Shown here in pieces: positions 51,096-59,246 of a DNA stretch of 64,000 bases (position 1 is its first letter; each line of letters opens with the position of its first letter). Location: the NCBI RefSeq assembly GCF_019977195.1, contig NZ_AP024643.1, positions 1,550,001-1,614,000 of the forward strand, given 5' to 3'. Below the pieces are notes generated by a model. The model saw only the letters and a list, made by a program, of their open reading frames with translations. It made no database searches and was not told the origin of the DNA. The translations under genes and the position numbers were made by a program. The stretch is from Arthrobacter sp. StoSoilA2 (GTDB lineage: Bacteria; Actinomycetota; Actinomycetes; Actinomycetales; Micrococcaceae).

Positions 51096-52463
51096 TCAGA
51101 AGGCCGAACCGATGGATGTGAGCTGCTGCGCCGCGGAACCGGAGAAGCGGTTCCCGGGGCGTGCCAGCCCGTAGTGTCCGCGCAGCGTCGACGCCGTGTA
51201 TTCGGCGCGGAACAGGCCACGCTGCTGAAGGATCGGCACTACCTGGTCCACGAAGACCTCCAGCCCGGACGGCAGGACGGGCGGCATGATGTTGAAGCCA
51301 TCGGCGGCGCCTGCCTGGAACCAGTCCTGGATGGCATCGGCCACTTGCTCCGGCGTCCCTGAGAAGGTGCGGTGCCCACGTCCGCCGCCCAAACGGCCGA
51401 TCAGTTGCCGGACCGTAAGCTGTTCACGGCGGGCAAGCTCCACGATCAGCGTGTACCGGCTCTTGGCTCCCTCAATCTCGTCCTCGGAGGGGAGGTCCGC
51501 AGGCAATTGCTGGTCCAGCGGAAGGTCCGCGGGGGCCACCCGCAGGGTCCTTGCCAGCTGTTCGCGGGCGTATTCAGGCTTGATCAGCTCGTCGAGTTCA
51601 CGCTCAAGCTTCAGCGCTTCTGCCTCCGTGGAACCAATGACCGGGACGATGCCGGGCAGGATCTTGATGCCCTCGGGATCGCGCCCCACGGCCAGGGTGC
51701 GGGCCTTCAAATCGGCGTAGAAAGCCTGCGCATCCTCCACTGTCTGGTGGGCTGTGAACACGGCCTCGGCGTACTGGGCGGCGAGCTTCTTACCGTCTTC
51801 CGAGGATCCCGCCTGCACGATCAGCGGGTGGCCCTGGGGGGAACGGGGGACGTTCAGGGGACCACGTACGCGGAAATGCTTGCCTTCGTGCTCGATGGTG
51901 CGGATCTTGGTGTCATCACCCCAGACTCCCTCCGCTTTGTCGGCCAGCACGGCGTCGTCTTCCCAGCTGTCCCACAGCTTTTGGGATACTTCGATGAACT
52001 CGGCCGCCCGCTCGTAACGGACGGCATGCGCAGGCTGGTCATCGACGCCGAAGTTTCGCGCAGCGTCCGGCCCCGCCGTCGTGACGACATTCCAACCGGC
52101 GCGACCACCGCTGACCCAGTCCACCGAGGCGAAGCGCCGTGCCAGGTTGAAGGGGTCATTGTAGGTGGTGGAGGCTGTGGCGATCAGGCCGATGTTCCGG
52201 GTTGCCGCCGCGATGGCGGTCAGCAGCACCGTGGGTTCCAGCTTGCCGGCAGGGCGACGGCCTACCTCGCCGAAGAGGACGGGGGAGTCCGCGAAGAAGA
52301 TGGAGTCGAGTTTTCCGCGTTCCGCCGTGCGGGCCAGGTGCTGGTAGTGCTCCACCTTGGTGGAGGCGAAAGGATCACTTTCCGGCAGGCGCCAGGAGGC
52401 CTCGTGATGGCCAGTGCTCATCAGGAAGGCGTTGAGGTGGAGTTGGCGTTGTGGGGCGGTCAT
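51096..52463 (-). CDS. LLM-class FMN-dependent monooxygenase (SnaA/NtaA/DszA type)
   Basis: 455 residues from ATG 52463, with AAGGAG six bases upstream. The N-terminus (LHLNAFLMSTGHHEASWR) and the phrases LARRFASVDWVSGGRAGWNVVTT and HPLIVQAGSS are hallmarks of the NtaA/SnaA/DszA group of bacterial luciferase-like monooxygenases. These use FMNH2 supplied by a separate reductase to cleave C-S or C-N bonds. As the last gene of a sulfonate-type ABC operon behind a cysteine-rich leader, it most likely releases sulfite or another sulfur species from an organosulfur compound. No flavin reductase is in the window. Confidence 0.87.
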   Translation of the reverse strand: MTAPQRQLHLNAFLMSTGHHEASWRLPESDPFASTKVEHYQHLARTAERGKLDSIFFADSPVLFGEVGRRPAGKLEPTVLLTAIAAATRNIGLIATASTTYNDPFNLARRFASVDWVSGGRAGWNVVTTAGPDAARNFGVDDQPAHAVRYERAAEFIEVSQKLWDSWEDDAVLADKAEGVWGDDTKIRTIEHEGKHFRVRGPLNVPRSPQGHPLIVQAGSSEDGKKLAAQYAEAVFTAHQTVEDAQAFYADLKARTLAVGRDPEGIKILPGIVPVIGSTEAEALKLERELDELIKPEYAREQLARTLRVAPADLPLDQQLPADLPSEDEIEGAKSRYTLIVELARREQLTVRQLIGRLGGGRGHRTFSGTPEQVADAIQDWFQAGAADGFNIMPPVLPSGLEVFVDQVVPILQQRGLFRAEYTASTLRGHYGLARPGNRFSGSAAQQLTSIGSAF

Positions 52464-52477
52464 GGGTTTCTCCTTGA

Positions 52478-52528
52478 TTCTGGTGAGGGGTGATTTCTGG
52501 TGTGGGTTGGGTTCTGGTGAAGGTTGGG
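52478..52528. repeat. Three 17-bp tandem repeats between ssuB-like and monooxygenase genes
   Basis: Units start with TTCTGGTG at 52478, 52495 and 52512, each exactly 17 bp, with the last two closely alike (GGTTGGG end). They fill the gap between the ATPase stop and the monooxygenase ribosome-binding site. Confidence 0.7.
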
Positions 52529-52530
52529 TT

Positions 52531-53274
52531 TCAGGCACCAACGTGGACGCCGAGGGCGGCGAGCAACTCGCCCCTCAGCGATGAATGCCCGACGCCGGTT
52601 CCGGCCTGGCGCTCGAGGGCTACACGGCCGTCTTGTAGGACGATCACGCGGTCGGCCAAGGTGATGGCCTCGTCGACGTCGTGGGTGACGAGCAGGACGG
52701 CGGGGCGATGCGCGGCAACCAGTTCCTTCAAGAGCGCGTGCATCTTCAGGCGGGTAAGGGCGTCGAGGGCACCGAAGGGTTCATCGGCAAGAAGCAGCCG
52801 GGGCTCCCGCACCAGCGACCTCGCCAAGGCAACGCGCTGTTGCTCACCTCCGGACAGCTCGTGCGGCCAGGCTTTTTCGCGGCCGGCGAGTCCCACCTCG
52901 GCGAGTGCACGGCGTCCGCGGGCATCGGCGTCGTCATATCTGAGGCCCAACGTGACGTTGCCCAGGACGGTGTCCCAGGGAAGGAGCCTCGAGTCCTGGA
53001 ACACCACCGACACCTGGTCCGGGACCTTGACGATCCCACTCCCGCGGACGTCGCGGTCCAGGCCGGCAAGGGCACGGAGCAGTGTGCTCTTACCGCAGCC
53101 GCTGGGGCCAAGCAGGGCAACGAATTCGCCCGGAGCGATGTCCAGGTCCACCCCGTTGAGCACGCCCTTGGGACCGAAGCTTCGGATGAGGTTGCGTACG
53201 GAGACCTCGTGGGAAGGTGCCGTGCGCGGCCCGACTCCCTGCGAGGCACTCAGCCCGCCAACGTGCGTTGCCAT
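52531..53274 (-). CDS. ssuB: ABC transporter ATP-binding protein (SsuB/TauB type)
   Basis: 247 residues from ATG 53274. Walker A LLGPSGCGKSTLLRALAGL, Q-loop VVFQDSRLLPW, signature ELSGGEQQRVALARSLV, Walker B LLLADEPFGALD and H-loop VTHDVDEA are intact. This energises uptake of sulfonates or related organosulfur compounds with the permease and binding protein upstream. It overlaps the permease by 25 bases. Confidence 0.92.
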   Translation of the reverse strand: MATHVGGLSASQGVGPRTAPSHEVSVRNLIRSFGPKGVLNGVDLDIAPGEFVALLGPSGCGKSTLLRALAGLDRDVRGSGIVKVPDQVSVVFQDSRLLPWDTVLGNVTLGLRYDDADARGRRALAEVGLAGREKAWPHELSGGEQQRVALARSLVREPRLLLADEPFGALDALTRLKMHALLKELVAAHRPAVLLVTHDVDEAITLADRVIVLQDGRVALERQAGTGVGHSSLRGELLAALGVHVGA

Positions 53275-54179
53275 GACAATGCCTTTCGTTCCAGGAGCCG
53301 GACGGCTGCGTCGGAAAGCAGGCCCAGGACGCCGTAGACGGCAAGGCCCAGGACGATGATGTTGGTTTGGCCGTACGTGCGGGCGAGCTCCATCATGTAG
53401 CCGATGCCGCTGGTGGAATTGATCTGCTCCACCACCACCAAGGACACCCAAGCGCCAGTGACGGCGAAGCGGAGCCCCAGGAAGAATCCGGGCAGCGCCC
53501 CGGGGAGCACCACGCGACGGATGAACCCGGACCGGGTTAGCCCAACTGTCTGTGCCAACTCGACGTATCGCAGGTCGATTCCGCGCAGTCCGGCGTGCGT
53601 TTGCAGGTAGATCGGCACGAACACCCCCAACGTGATGGTGAGGACCTTCATGGTTTCATCGATGCCGAACCAAAGGATCAGCAGGGGGATCAGGGCCAGG
53701 CCGGGGATGGCGCGCTTGATTTGCACAGGACCATCGATCAAGGCCTCACCCACCCGGCTCAGCCCAGCCAGGAGAGCCAGCACGGCTCCCACCACAATCC
53801 CGAACAACAGCCCGAAGCCTGCACGCTGGGCAGAGATTGCAAGGTTCTCCTGGAGTCGGCCGTCCGCGATCAGCTCGCCCGCCGTAGACACTACGGTCCA
53901 CGGCTCGGACAGGATCCGGGGATCCAGGAGGCCTGTAGCGGCCGAAACCACCCAGAGCAGGATCAGGGCGGCGGGGCCCACCAAACCGGCCAGGCGGCGT
54001 CTTGGTCCAGGACCCAGGGGGCGGCTGACGGGCCTGACATCGGGGCGGCCCGTCAATGCCGGGTCGAGGTGAGGTTCGACGACGGCGCCCGGTTGGGTGC
54101 CGACGTCGCGCGTCTGTGGGGGAGCCGTGCGGGTTCGCGCGGTAGCGGCAGTCGCGTGCTGGGCAGCAGTTGTTGTCAT
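53250..54179 (-). CDS. ssuC: ABC transporter permease (SsuC/TauC type)
   Basis: 309 residues from ATG 54179. A hydrophilic Thr/Pro/Arg-rich N-terminus of about 65 residues precedes six membrane helices. The EAA loop that contacts the ATPase reads ELAQTVGLTRSGFIRRVVLPGALP. The tight two-base gap after the binding-protein stop and the overlap with the ATPase make a single transport unit. The long N-terminal tail is longer than in E. coli SsuC and of no known function. Confidence 0.92.
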   Translation of the reverse strand: MTTTAAQHATAATARTRTAPPQTRDVGTQPGAVVEPHLDPALTGRPDVRPVSRPLGPGPRRRLAGLVGPAALILLWVVSAATGLLDPRILSEPWTVVSTAGELIADGRLQENLAISAQRAGFGLLFGIVVGAVLALLAGLSRVGEALIDGPVQIKRAIPGLALIPLLILWFGIDETMKVLTITLGVFVPIYLQTHAGLRGIDLRYVELAQTVGLTRSGFIRRVVLPGALPGFFLGLRFAVTGAWVSLVVVEQINSTSGIGYMMELARTYGQTNIIVLGLAVYGVLGLLSDAAVRLLERKALSWQRTLAG

Positions 54180-54181
54180 GG

Positions 54182-55300
54182 CTAGGCGCCCCCTGCCGCA
54201 GCGTAGGCCGTGCCGGCTATAGCCTCGAAGCGCAGGTCGTACAGCTTTGCAGCGTCCAATTTGGGCTTTTTCTGCTCGCGTGCCAGCAGGTCGATGGTTT
54301 GCTGGTGGCGGGCAATGGCCTCCGTCCACGAGGCAGGGAGATCGCGCTCGCCGGCGGCATCGATCAGGTACTGGCCGTCCTCGCGGGAGAGCCCCTGGTT
54401 CTTGACGTAGTAGCCCTCAAGCCATTCCCTGGGGTGGTCCTGGATCCACCGCTGTGCCTGTCCCCAGAGCTTCACATACTCCGCAAGTGCGGCAGCCTTG
54501 GCCGGATCCTCCAAGACCTTTGCCGGCGCGTACAGGTGACCGGGATCGTCGCGGAGTCCGTGGCGGAGAGTGGTTCCGCCGTCGGCGCCGTACTTGGCCA
54601 GGTATCGCTTGATTTGGACGCCTCCCAGTGGGGCAGCATCAACGTGCTTGCTGGACAGGGCGGTGGAATACGTGTCCCCCGTGCTGGGCAGTTCCACGAG
54701 CTTGACGTCCTTTTGTTCCAGGCCTGCCTTTTCCAGGATGCGCAGGACGAGCGCGCCCTGCGCCTGGCCGGGACTGTAGGCGATCTTCTTGCCACGAAGG
54801 CCCTGGAGTTCCGTAATCCCGGCGCCCGGGGCCACACCCAATTCATAAAGTGGGTGGTTCACGGCGTCTTTGCGAAAGACGCCCGCAATGATCCGGACAT
54901 CCAGGCCGGTCCACGTGGCATGGATGGGAGGTATGTCGGCCACGGAACCGACATCCAACGCGTTGGCCCGGAACGCTTCGGTGGTGGCCGGGCCGCCGGA
55001 AATGTTGGCAAACTTCACCGGGAAGCTGAGCTTCTTGTCCAGGCCGGAGAGTTCCAAGGCGACCTGTACCGTGGGGTCGCCCACCACCAGCGTGGTCCCT
55101 TCCGGGACGGAGGTGGCCAGCGGTGCCGTGACCTGCGCGGCCTGTGTGGCGTCGCCACCAGCCGTGGCCGAACCGCCGCAGGCAGTTAATAGGCCGAGGG
55201 CGGGGAGGGCGATGAAGGCGCCGAGGACTTGGCGGCGGTTGGGTGCAGTGCGTTGATGATTTGTGTTGATCCGTGTTCGAACGCGGGGGGACGCGGACAT
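54182..55300 (-). CDS. ssuA: ABC transporter substrate-binding lipoprotein (SsuA type)
   Basis: 372 residues from ATG 55300. A twin-Arg-like basic start (PNRRQVLGAFIALPALG) leads into a lipobox LLTACGG, so the mature protein is probably a lipid-anchored binding protein. The fold is the NMT1/SsuA-type periplasmic-binding family (ELQGLRGKKIAYSPGQAQG, then LPSTGDTYSTALSSKHVDAA). It captures a sulfonate or similar ligand for the permease. Its ribosome-binding site AAAGG is complementary to part of the leader ORF upstream (see regulatory entry). Confidence 0.92.
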   Translation of the reverse strand: MSASPRVRTRINTNHQRTAPNRRQVLGAFIALPALGLLTACGGSATAGGDATQAAQVTAPLATSVPEGTTLVVGDPTVQVALELSGLDKKLSFPVKFANISGGPATTEAFRANALDVGSVADIPPIHATWTGLDVRIIAGVFRKDAVNHPLYELGVAPGAGITELQGLRGKKIAYSPGQAQGALVLRILEKAGLEQKDVKLVELPSTGDTYSTALSSKHVDAAPLGGVQIKRYLAKYGADGGTTLRHGLRDDPGHLYAPAKVLEDPAKAAALAEYVKLWGQAQRWIQDHPREWLEGYYVKNQGLSREDGQYLIDAAGERDLPASWTEAIARHQQTIDLLAREQKKPKLDAAKLYDLRFEAIAGTAYAAAGGA

Positions 55301-55305
55301 GTAAA

Positions 55306-55391
55306 GCCTTTCAGGTGCGGGTGGGTCGCCTCAGCCCGGAGCCAAGGGCTCAAACGGGCGGCGGTGGTGCGGATCGCTTATTTCTGAAGGC
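55306..55391 (-). promoter_or_regulatory. Predicted attenuator: leader ORF segment pairs with the ssuA ribosome-binding site
   Basis: On the minus strand GCCTTCAG (55391-55384, spanning Cys18-Leu-Gln of the leader ORF) is complementary to CTGAAAGGC (55314-55306), the ssuA Shine-Dalgarno region, with one bulged A. A ribosome stalled on the Cys codons would break this pairing and free ssuA translation. This is a model from sequence, not a fold computed. Confidence 0.45.
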
Positions 55392-55443
55392 AGGACGGAC
55401 AGCAGGTGCGAGCCTGCGTCGCGCTGAAATGGGCCTGGGGCAT
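55378..55443 (-). CDS. 21-residue cysteine-rich leader peptide
   Basis: An ATG at 55443 lies four bases after a perfect AGGAGG and opens a 22-codon frame ending in TAA at 55378. It begins MPQAHFSATQ and contains Cys at positions 14, 15 and 18 (TCCPSC) within its last eight residues. It is the only well-signalled start between the upstream repeats and the ssuA operon, 77 bases ahead of ssuA. Clustered Cys codons before a sulfur-acquisition operon are the mark of a cysteine-responsive attenuator, a type known from short polycysteine ORFs in mycobacteria. The peptide itself probably has no function beyond being translated. Confidence 0.65.
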   Translation of the reverse strand: MPQAHFSATQARTCCPSCLQK

Positions 55444-55458
55444 CGTTCCTCCTGTTCT

Positions 55459-55526
55459 GTATTTCTTAGGGATCGGTATTTCCTGGTGATCGGTATTTCT
55501 TAGTGATCGGTGTTTCCCAGGGATCT
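55459..55526. repeat. Four 17-bp tandem repeats upstream of the cysteine leader
   Basis: Units start at 55459, 55476, 55493 and 55510 (GTATTTC..., the last GTGTTTC...), each 17 bp and ending GATC. They lie 16-83 bp upstream of the leader start, where promoter and operator would be, so they may be repeated binding sites for a sulfur regulator. Confidence 0.75.
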
Positions 55527-55783
55527 CCAATCCGCAGTTTGTTTAGCGCGGTGAAGGGCAATGTGCGGTTGCCGTGTGGCAACTCAAGCACGGTCCCCGC
55601 ACCCTTCGCCAGCTCTTCGACACGTGCCCGCAACAGCGGGAAACCGGGCTTCACGGCACGCCACAGGACGCAATCCAGGGCCATGGAAAGCAACACAAAA
55701 GGGTGCCCAAGGACTGGCAGCGGAACAACGTGACGCAACAATCCGCCGTCGGAAATTCTGCGGCTGACTGATAGTTCGGTCAC
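55466..55783 (-). CDS. Possible small hypothetical protein
   Basis: 105 codons from a GTG at 55783 to a TAA at 55466. Codon choice is plausible for this genome and the first 80 residues have a protein-like mix (SVSRRISDGGLLRHVVPL, then LRARVEELAKGAGTVLELP). No family is recognised, the start has no ribosome-binding site, and the last 20 codons are the 17-bp repeats. It may be a real gene of the sulfur operon or a chance frame in a 300-bp regulatory region. Confidence 0.35.
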   Translation of the reverse strand: MTELSVSRRISDGGLLRHVVPLPVLGHPFVLLSMALDCVLWRAVKPGFPLLRARVEELAKGAGTVLELPHGNRTLPFTALNKLRIGDPWETPITKKYRSPGNTDP

Positions 55784-55823
55784 GGAAAGGGCTGTTTGGC
55801 GTATGGTGCGGTGACCGCGCCAC

Positions 55824-55829
55824 TACCAT
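55824..55829 (+). promoter_or_regulatory. Leaderless -10 element of the GNAT gene
   Basis: TACCAT, six bases before GTG 55836, with no ribosome-binding site. Confidence 0.45.
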
Positions 55830-55835
55830 TGATAA

Positions 55836-56348
55836 GTGCATTCGTCGATTACTGTCCGCCCAGCCCTGCCCGAAGACTATGACGACGTTGCCCGCATCAC
55901 GCAGGATTCATACGTCACCGCGGGGTACTACGGCAGCGCGGACCACCCGTACCTTCAGCAACTCCAGGACGTGGCAGCGCGCGCGGAGCACGCCGAAATC
56001 TTCGTCGCGGAACGGAACGGCCAGGTGATCGGTTCCGTCACGGCAGCACCGGCCGGTGGCGGATTCTCTGACATCGGCCTGGAAGACGAACTGGAACTGC
56101 GCACCCTGGTGGTAGATCCCGCTGTACAGCGTTCCGGCGCCGGACGGGCTTTGGTGCAGGCCGTCGTCGAGCAAGCCAAAGCGATGGACGGCATCGGTGC
56201 TGTCTCCCTCACTACGGGAGCCACGTGGGAGAGCGCCAATGCCCTCTACGCCCGGACCGGTTTTGCCCGCGCTCCGCACCGCGACTGGTTCGTGCCCGGC
56301 ACCGACATAAAGCTGTTCGTTTACAGGCTGGACCTCCAGCAGCCATAA
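55836..56348 (+). CDS. GNAT-family N-acetyltransferase
   Basis: 170 residues from GTG 55836. The acetyl-CoA pyrophosphate loop is VDPAVQRSGAGRALVQAVV (Q/RxxGxG/A motif), with the usual N-terminal beta-strand opening (ITVRPALPEDYDDVARIT) and a C-terminal NALYARTGF motif. The substrate could be an amino acid, peptide or small amine and cannot be read. The 71-bp gap to ridA carries a ribosome-binding site and no terminator, so the two may be co-transcribed. Confidence 0.87.
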   Translation: MHSSITVRPALPEDYDDVARITQDSYVTAGYYGSADHPYLQQLQDVAARAEHAEIFVAERNGQVIGSVTAAPAGGGFSDIGLEDELELRTLVVDPAVQRSGAGRALVQAVVEQAKAMDGIGAVSLTTGATWESANALYARTGFARAPHRDWFVPGTDIKLFVYRLDLQQP

Positions 56349-56418
56349 AGTTTCCTTTCGTAAACCCCCGCCAGGTTTGTACAACCGGAACGGGCACAGC
56401 GATCAGGAAAGGCGCGGC

Positions 56419-56811
56419 ATGCGCAAGACATATGGCACGGGTTCCGTCTGGGAACAGACCCTGGGGTACTCCCGCGCGGTCCAGGTGGACAACACACTCT
56501 TCATTTCTGCTACGGCGGCTTCCGGCGTCGTTGATGGGCAGGATGCAATCGTCGGCGATGACTTCTACTCGCAGACCAAATACATCCTAGAGAAGCTCGG
56601 AGCGGTCCTGGAAGAAGCGGGGTTCTCCTACGAGGACGTGGTTCAGTCCAAGCTGTACCTGACGGACATCAGCAAGTGGGAAGACGCCGGCCGGGCCCAC
56701 GGCGAGGTTTTCGGAGAGATTCGTCCCACCCTGGCACTGGTGCACGTGCTGCCCTTCCTGGATTCCAGGATGCTGGTGGAAATCGAGCTCGTCGCGCAGA
56801 AGTCCGCGTAA
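56419..56811 (+). CDS. RidA (YjgF/YER057c/UK114) family protein
   Basis: 130 residues from ATG 56419, with AAAGG upstream. An in-frame ATG at 56377 lacks one. FYSQTKYILEKLGAVLEEAG and a late IRPTLALVHVLPF segment match the RidA family. Canonical RidA deaminates 2-aminoacrylate and related imines, using an Arg in a (N)RP motif. Here the segment reads GEIRPTLALVHV, so the Arg is present. The N-terminus (GSVWEQTLGYSRAVQVDN) suggests a non-RidA1 subgroup, whose substrates differ. It ends 13 bp from the convergent response-regulator gene. Confidence 0.85.
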   Translation: MRKTYGTGSVWEQTLGYSRAVQVDNTLFISATAASGVVDGQDAIVGDDFYSQTKYILEKLGAVLEEAGFSYEDVVQSKLYLTDISKWEDAGRAHGEVFGEIRPTLALVHVLPFLDSRMLVEIELVAQKSA

Positions 56812-56824
56812 GGCCCTGCTTGGG

Positions 56825-57484
56825 TTAGCCCGGGATGCCGTAGCGGTGTTCCGGGCGGCCCGTGCTTCCGTAGCGTAATTGGATTTCGACGGCGCCATCG
56901 TCGGCAAGCGAGGACAGGTACCTCTGCGCCGTCGCCCGGGAAACGCCCACCCGGTCCGCGACTTCGGCGGCCGAGTACTGTTCGCCCGGAAGCAGCGATT
57001 CCAGGACCGCCGCTTCGGTTGCCGAGCGTGGTTTTTGAGCGGGCGTCACGTCACCTGGGATCAGTGCCCGTTTGGCACGTTCAATCGTGGTCTGGTCAAC
57101 GCCGGTTTGCTGTCCAAGGATCCGGCGATACCGTGCATAGGACCTCAGCTGCTGGGACAAGGATTCCGCGGGGAAGGGCTTTAGCAGGTACCCCAGCGCG
57201 CCGCGCCGCATGGCAACCCTGATGGACGGGGCATCAGAGGCCGCTGTCAGCATGATGGCATCGATGTCCAGCTGGCCCAGCAAATCAAGCCCTGAACCGT
57301 CCGGCAGGTACACGTCCAGCAACACCAGGTCAGGACGCAGGCTGTGGATCGCCTGCAAAGCCTGGGACGCGGAACCGGCAGGAGCGAGCGCCATGAATCC
57401 GGCCACTGAGTCCACGTAGGCTGCATGCAGCCGGGCAACGTGGAAGTCATCGTCCACAATGAGCACCCTCAAATCCTCAGCCAC
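56825..57484 (-). CDS. CitB/DcuR-type response regulator
   Basis: 219 residues from GTG 57484, which has GAGGA upstream and overlaps the kinase stop by eight bases. The receiver domain has Asp11-Asp12 and phospho-acceptor Asp57 (LVLLDVYLPDG), the conserved Thr (IMLTAASD) and Lys (LKPFPAE). The C-terminal domain (SAAEVADRVGVSRATAQRYLSSL) is a helix-turn-helix of the CitB/DpiA kind. Long upstream in-frame codons lie inside the kinase gene and are not real. It probably activates the adjacent divergent CitMHS transporter when citrate or a related acid is sensed. Confidence 0.9.
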   Translation of the reverse strand: MAEDLRVLIVDDDFHVARLHAAYVDSVAGFMALAPAGSASQALQAIHSLRPDLVLLDVYLPDGSGLDLLGQLDIDAIMLTAASDAPSIRVAMRRGALGYLLKPFPAESLSQQLRSYARYRRILGQQTGVDQTTIERAKRALIPGDVTPAQKPRSATEAAVLESLLPGEQYSAAEVADRVGVSRATAQRYLSSLADDGAVEIQLRYGSTGRPEHRYGIPG

Positions 57485-59246
57485 TGCTGTCCTCCCGCAT
57501 TGTCCTGTCAGCTTCCCTTCCAGCCCCCGTGCCGGTTGGGGCTTCAGCGCCGGCGTCGGCCGATCGCCCCAACACGCCAGGAATTGTGGCCATGAAGACA
57601 GCTCCGGGGCCGCCTTTCCTGCCGGTCTCCAGGACGCGGACGTCCCCACCCCGACGCCGGGCCAACTGCCGCACCAAAGCCAAGCCCAAACCTTGTCCGG
57701 CCCCCTGGCGGACCGGTTGTTCCGACGTCGTGAATCCTTCAGCGAAGACTTCCTCAGGTTCCAGGTTCCCCAAACCGTCTCCGGAATCGCCCACGACGAT
57801 ATGCAGGGTTCCGTTGTCCTGGCCGGCATCGTCAAGCAACTCAACTTCCACCCAACGCTCCGAAGCGGAACCGGCGACGGCGGCACTCACGGCGTTGTCG
57901 ATCAGGTTGCCGAGCACTGTGGTGACGTCCTGCGGATCGGCCACGTGTCCCCGGACCAACGTTTCCGGCCCGATCCGGAGCGCGACTCCGCGTTCGGAGG
58001 CCTCCACACTCTTGGCGCCGACAAAAGCCTGCAAGTACGTGTCCTGAAGGAGTTCCGCCTGCTCCACAGGGAACTTGAGGGGGCCGGTGGCGGAGATCCT
58101 TGCCAGGTACTCCTTGGCTTGCTCGTGTTGGCCGATGCTCATGAAGCCGGCAATGGTGTGGAGTTGGTTGGCGAATTCGTGGCGCTGGGCACGCAGGGCG
58201 GTGGACATGGTTCCCACGGCGTCCAGCTGGCGGGTCAATTGCTGCAGTTCGGTGCGGTCGCGGAGCATGACCACCCAGCCGAGGTCTTCCTTGCGGTGCC
58301 AGGCTTTTCGGGCGCTGGCCACCAGGACCCGTCCACCGGCTACCAGTTCCACGGCTTCGGCGTCACGGGCTGCCGGCTGGGTGAGCTGCTTGAGTTGACC
58401 GGGAACGTTGGCTGTAGCCCAGTCCTGTCCGGTGGCGTCGGGCAGGTCCAGGAGCCTGGCGGCAGCGGCGTTGAACACGGAGATGCGTCCATCGGCCGCG
58501 ATGCCGATCACGCCCTCGTCCACGCCCTGGAGTACTGCCACTTGATCGTGGACCAGGGTGCTGATCTCCTCTGGTTCCAAACCCAAGGTGAGGCGCTGCA
58601 GGCGGCGCCGGAGCAGGAATGAAGCCAGGACGCCAGCCAGGAGTGCGCCGCCGGCGGTCAGGGCAATGGGCACAATGTCCTGTGCCAGGCTCTTGCTGAG
58701 GGACTCCATGGAGTAGCCCACACTGACTTCGCCCACGATTGATCCAGCCGTGCCTGCGCCCTCAGCCGAGGGTGCGTAGACCGGAACCTTGGCGCCCGCT
58801 GATGGACCCAGAGTGCCCGTGTTGCGGGTGGTGATTTCCCGGCCTGCCAAAGCTACTGAGGGATCTGTGCTGACGCGTTCACCGAGCCGCGCAATGTCCG
58901 GGTGGGCCAACCGGAGTCCGGTTTCGTCCGTGATGACCACGAAGAGTGCCCCGGTGCGGACCCGGACCGCTTCCGCTGCTGCCTGCAAGGGGCCGGCCGC
59001 CAGAACGCTGGCTGGCGGGGTTCCTTCTTCTTTGCTGATGGCCTGGACGTCTTCCCTGATGTCGGGATCCGCCGCAACTGTGCGGGCGAGGGTGAGTGCT
59101 TGGTTTTCGGCTTCGTCGCCGATCCGTTCGTAAACCAGCCAAGCGTGGACGGCACCGCTCAGGAGCACTACAAGCAGAACTACCCCCAGCTGGAGGAGGA
59201 GCGTCTGGGTGGAGAAGCGCATACTGACCCTGCTAAAGCGCGGCAC
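57477..59246 (-). CDS. CitA/DcuS-type sensor histidine kinase
   Basis: 589 residues from GTG 59246, chosen for the AAAGGAG five bases upstream. The first ATG is eight codons further on. Helix 1 (TLLLQLGVVLLVVLLSGAVHA) and helix 2 (about residues 185-210) bracket an extracytoplasmic PAS-like sensor domain of about 150 residues (LFVVITDETGLRLAHPD). A cytoplasmic PAS domain follows, then the phospho-His motif RHEFANQLHTIAGF, N-box NLIDNAVSA and G-boxes GDSGDGL and GQGLGLALV. The architecture is that of di- and tricarboxylate sensors. It forms an operon with the response regulator. Confidence 0.9.
   Translation of the reverse strand: MPRFSRVSMRFSTQTLLLQLGVVLLVVLLSGAVHAWLVYERIGDEAENQALTLARTVAADPDIREDVQAISKEEGTPPASVLAAGPLQAAAEAVRVRTGALFVVITDETGLRLAHPDIARLGERVSTDPSVALAGREITTRNTGTLGPSAGAKVPVYAPSAEGAGTAGSIVGEVSVGYSMESLSKSLAQDIVPIALTAGGALLAGVLASFLLRRRLQRLTLGLEPEEISTLVHDQVAVLQGVDEGVIGIAADGRISVFNAAAARLLDLPDATGQDWATANVPGQLKQLTQPAARDAEAVELVAGGRVLVASARKAWHRKEDLGWVVMLRDRTELQQLTRQLDAVGTMSTALRAQRHEFANQLHTIAGFMSIGQHEQAKEYLARISATGPLKFPVEQAELLQDTYLQAFVGAKSVEASERGVALRIGPETLVRGHVADPQDVTTVLGNLIDNAVSAAVAGSASERWVEVELLDDAGQDNGTLHIVVGDSGDGLGNLEPEEVFAEGFTTSEQPVRQGAGQGLGLALVRQLARRRGGDVRVLETGRKGGPGAVFMATIPGVLGRSADAGAEAPTGTGAGREADRTMREDSSG

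Noticed and set aside
55301..55457. SAM or other riboswitch upstream of ssuA
   Set aside because: I could not find a SAM-I/IV core or kink-turn pattern; the leader ORF explains the region better.
57459..58622. 387-codon plus-strand frame opposite the sensor kinase
   Set aside because: It is antisense to a gene with all histidine-kinase motifs, has no recognisable domain, and is expected from high GC. Long frames opposite accD (18885-20321), narK (3731-4654) and the MHS gene (5038-6330) were rejected for the same reason.
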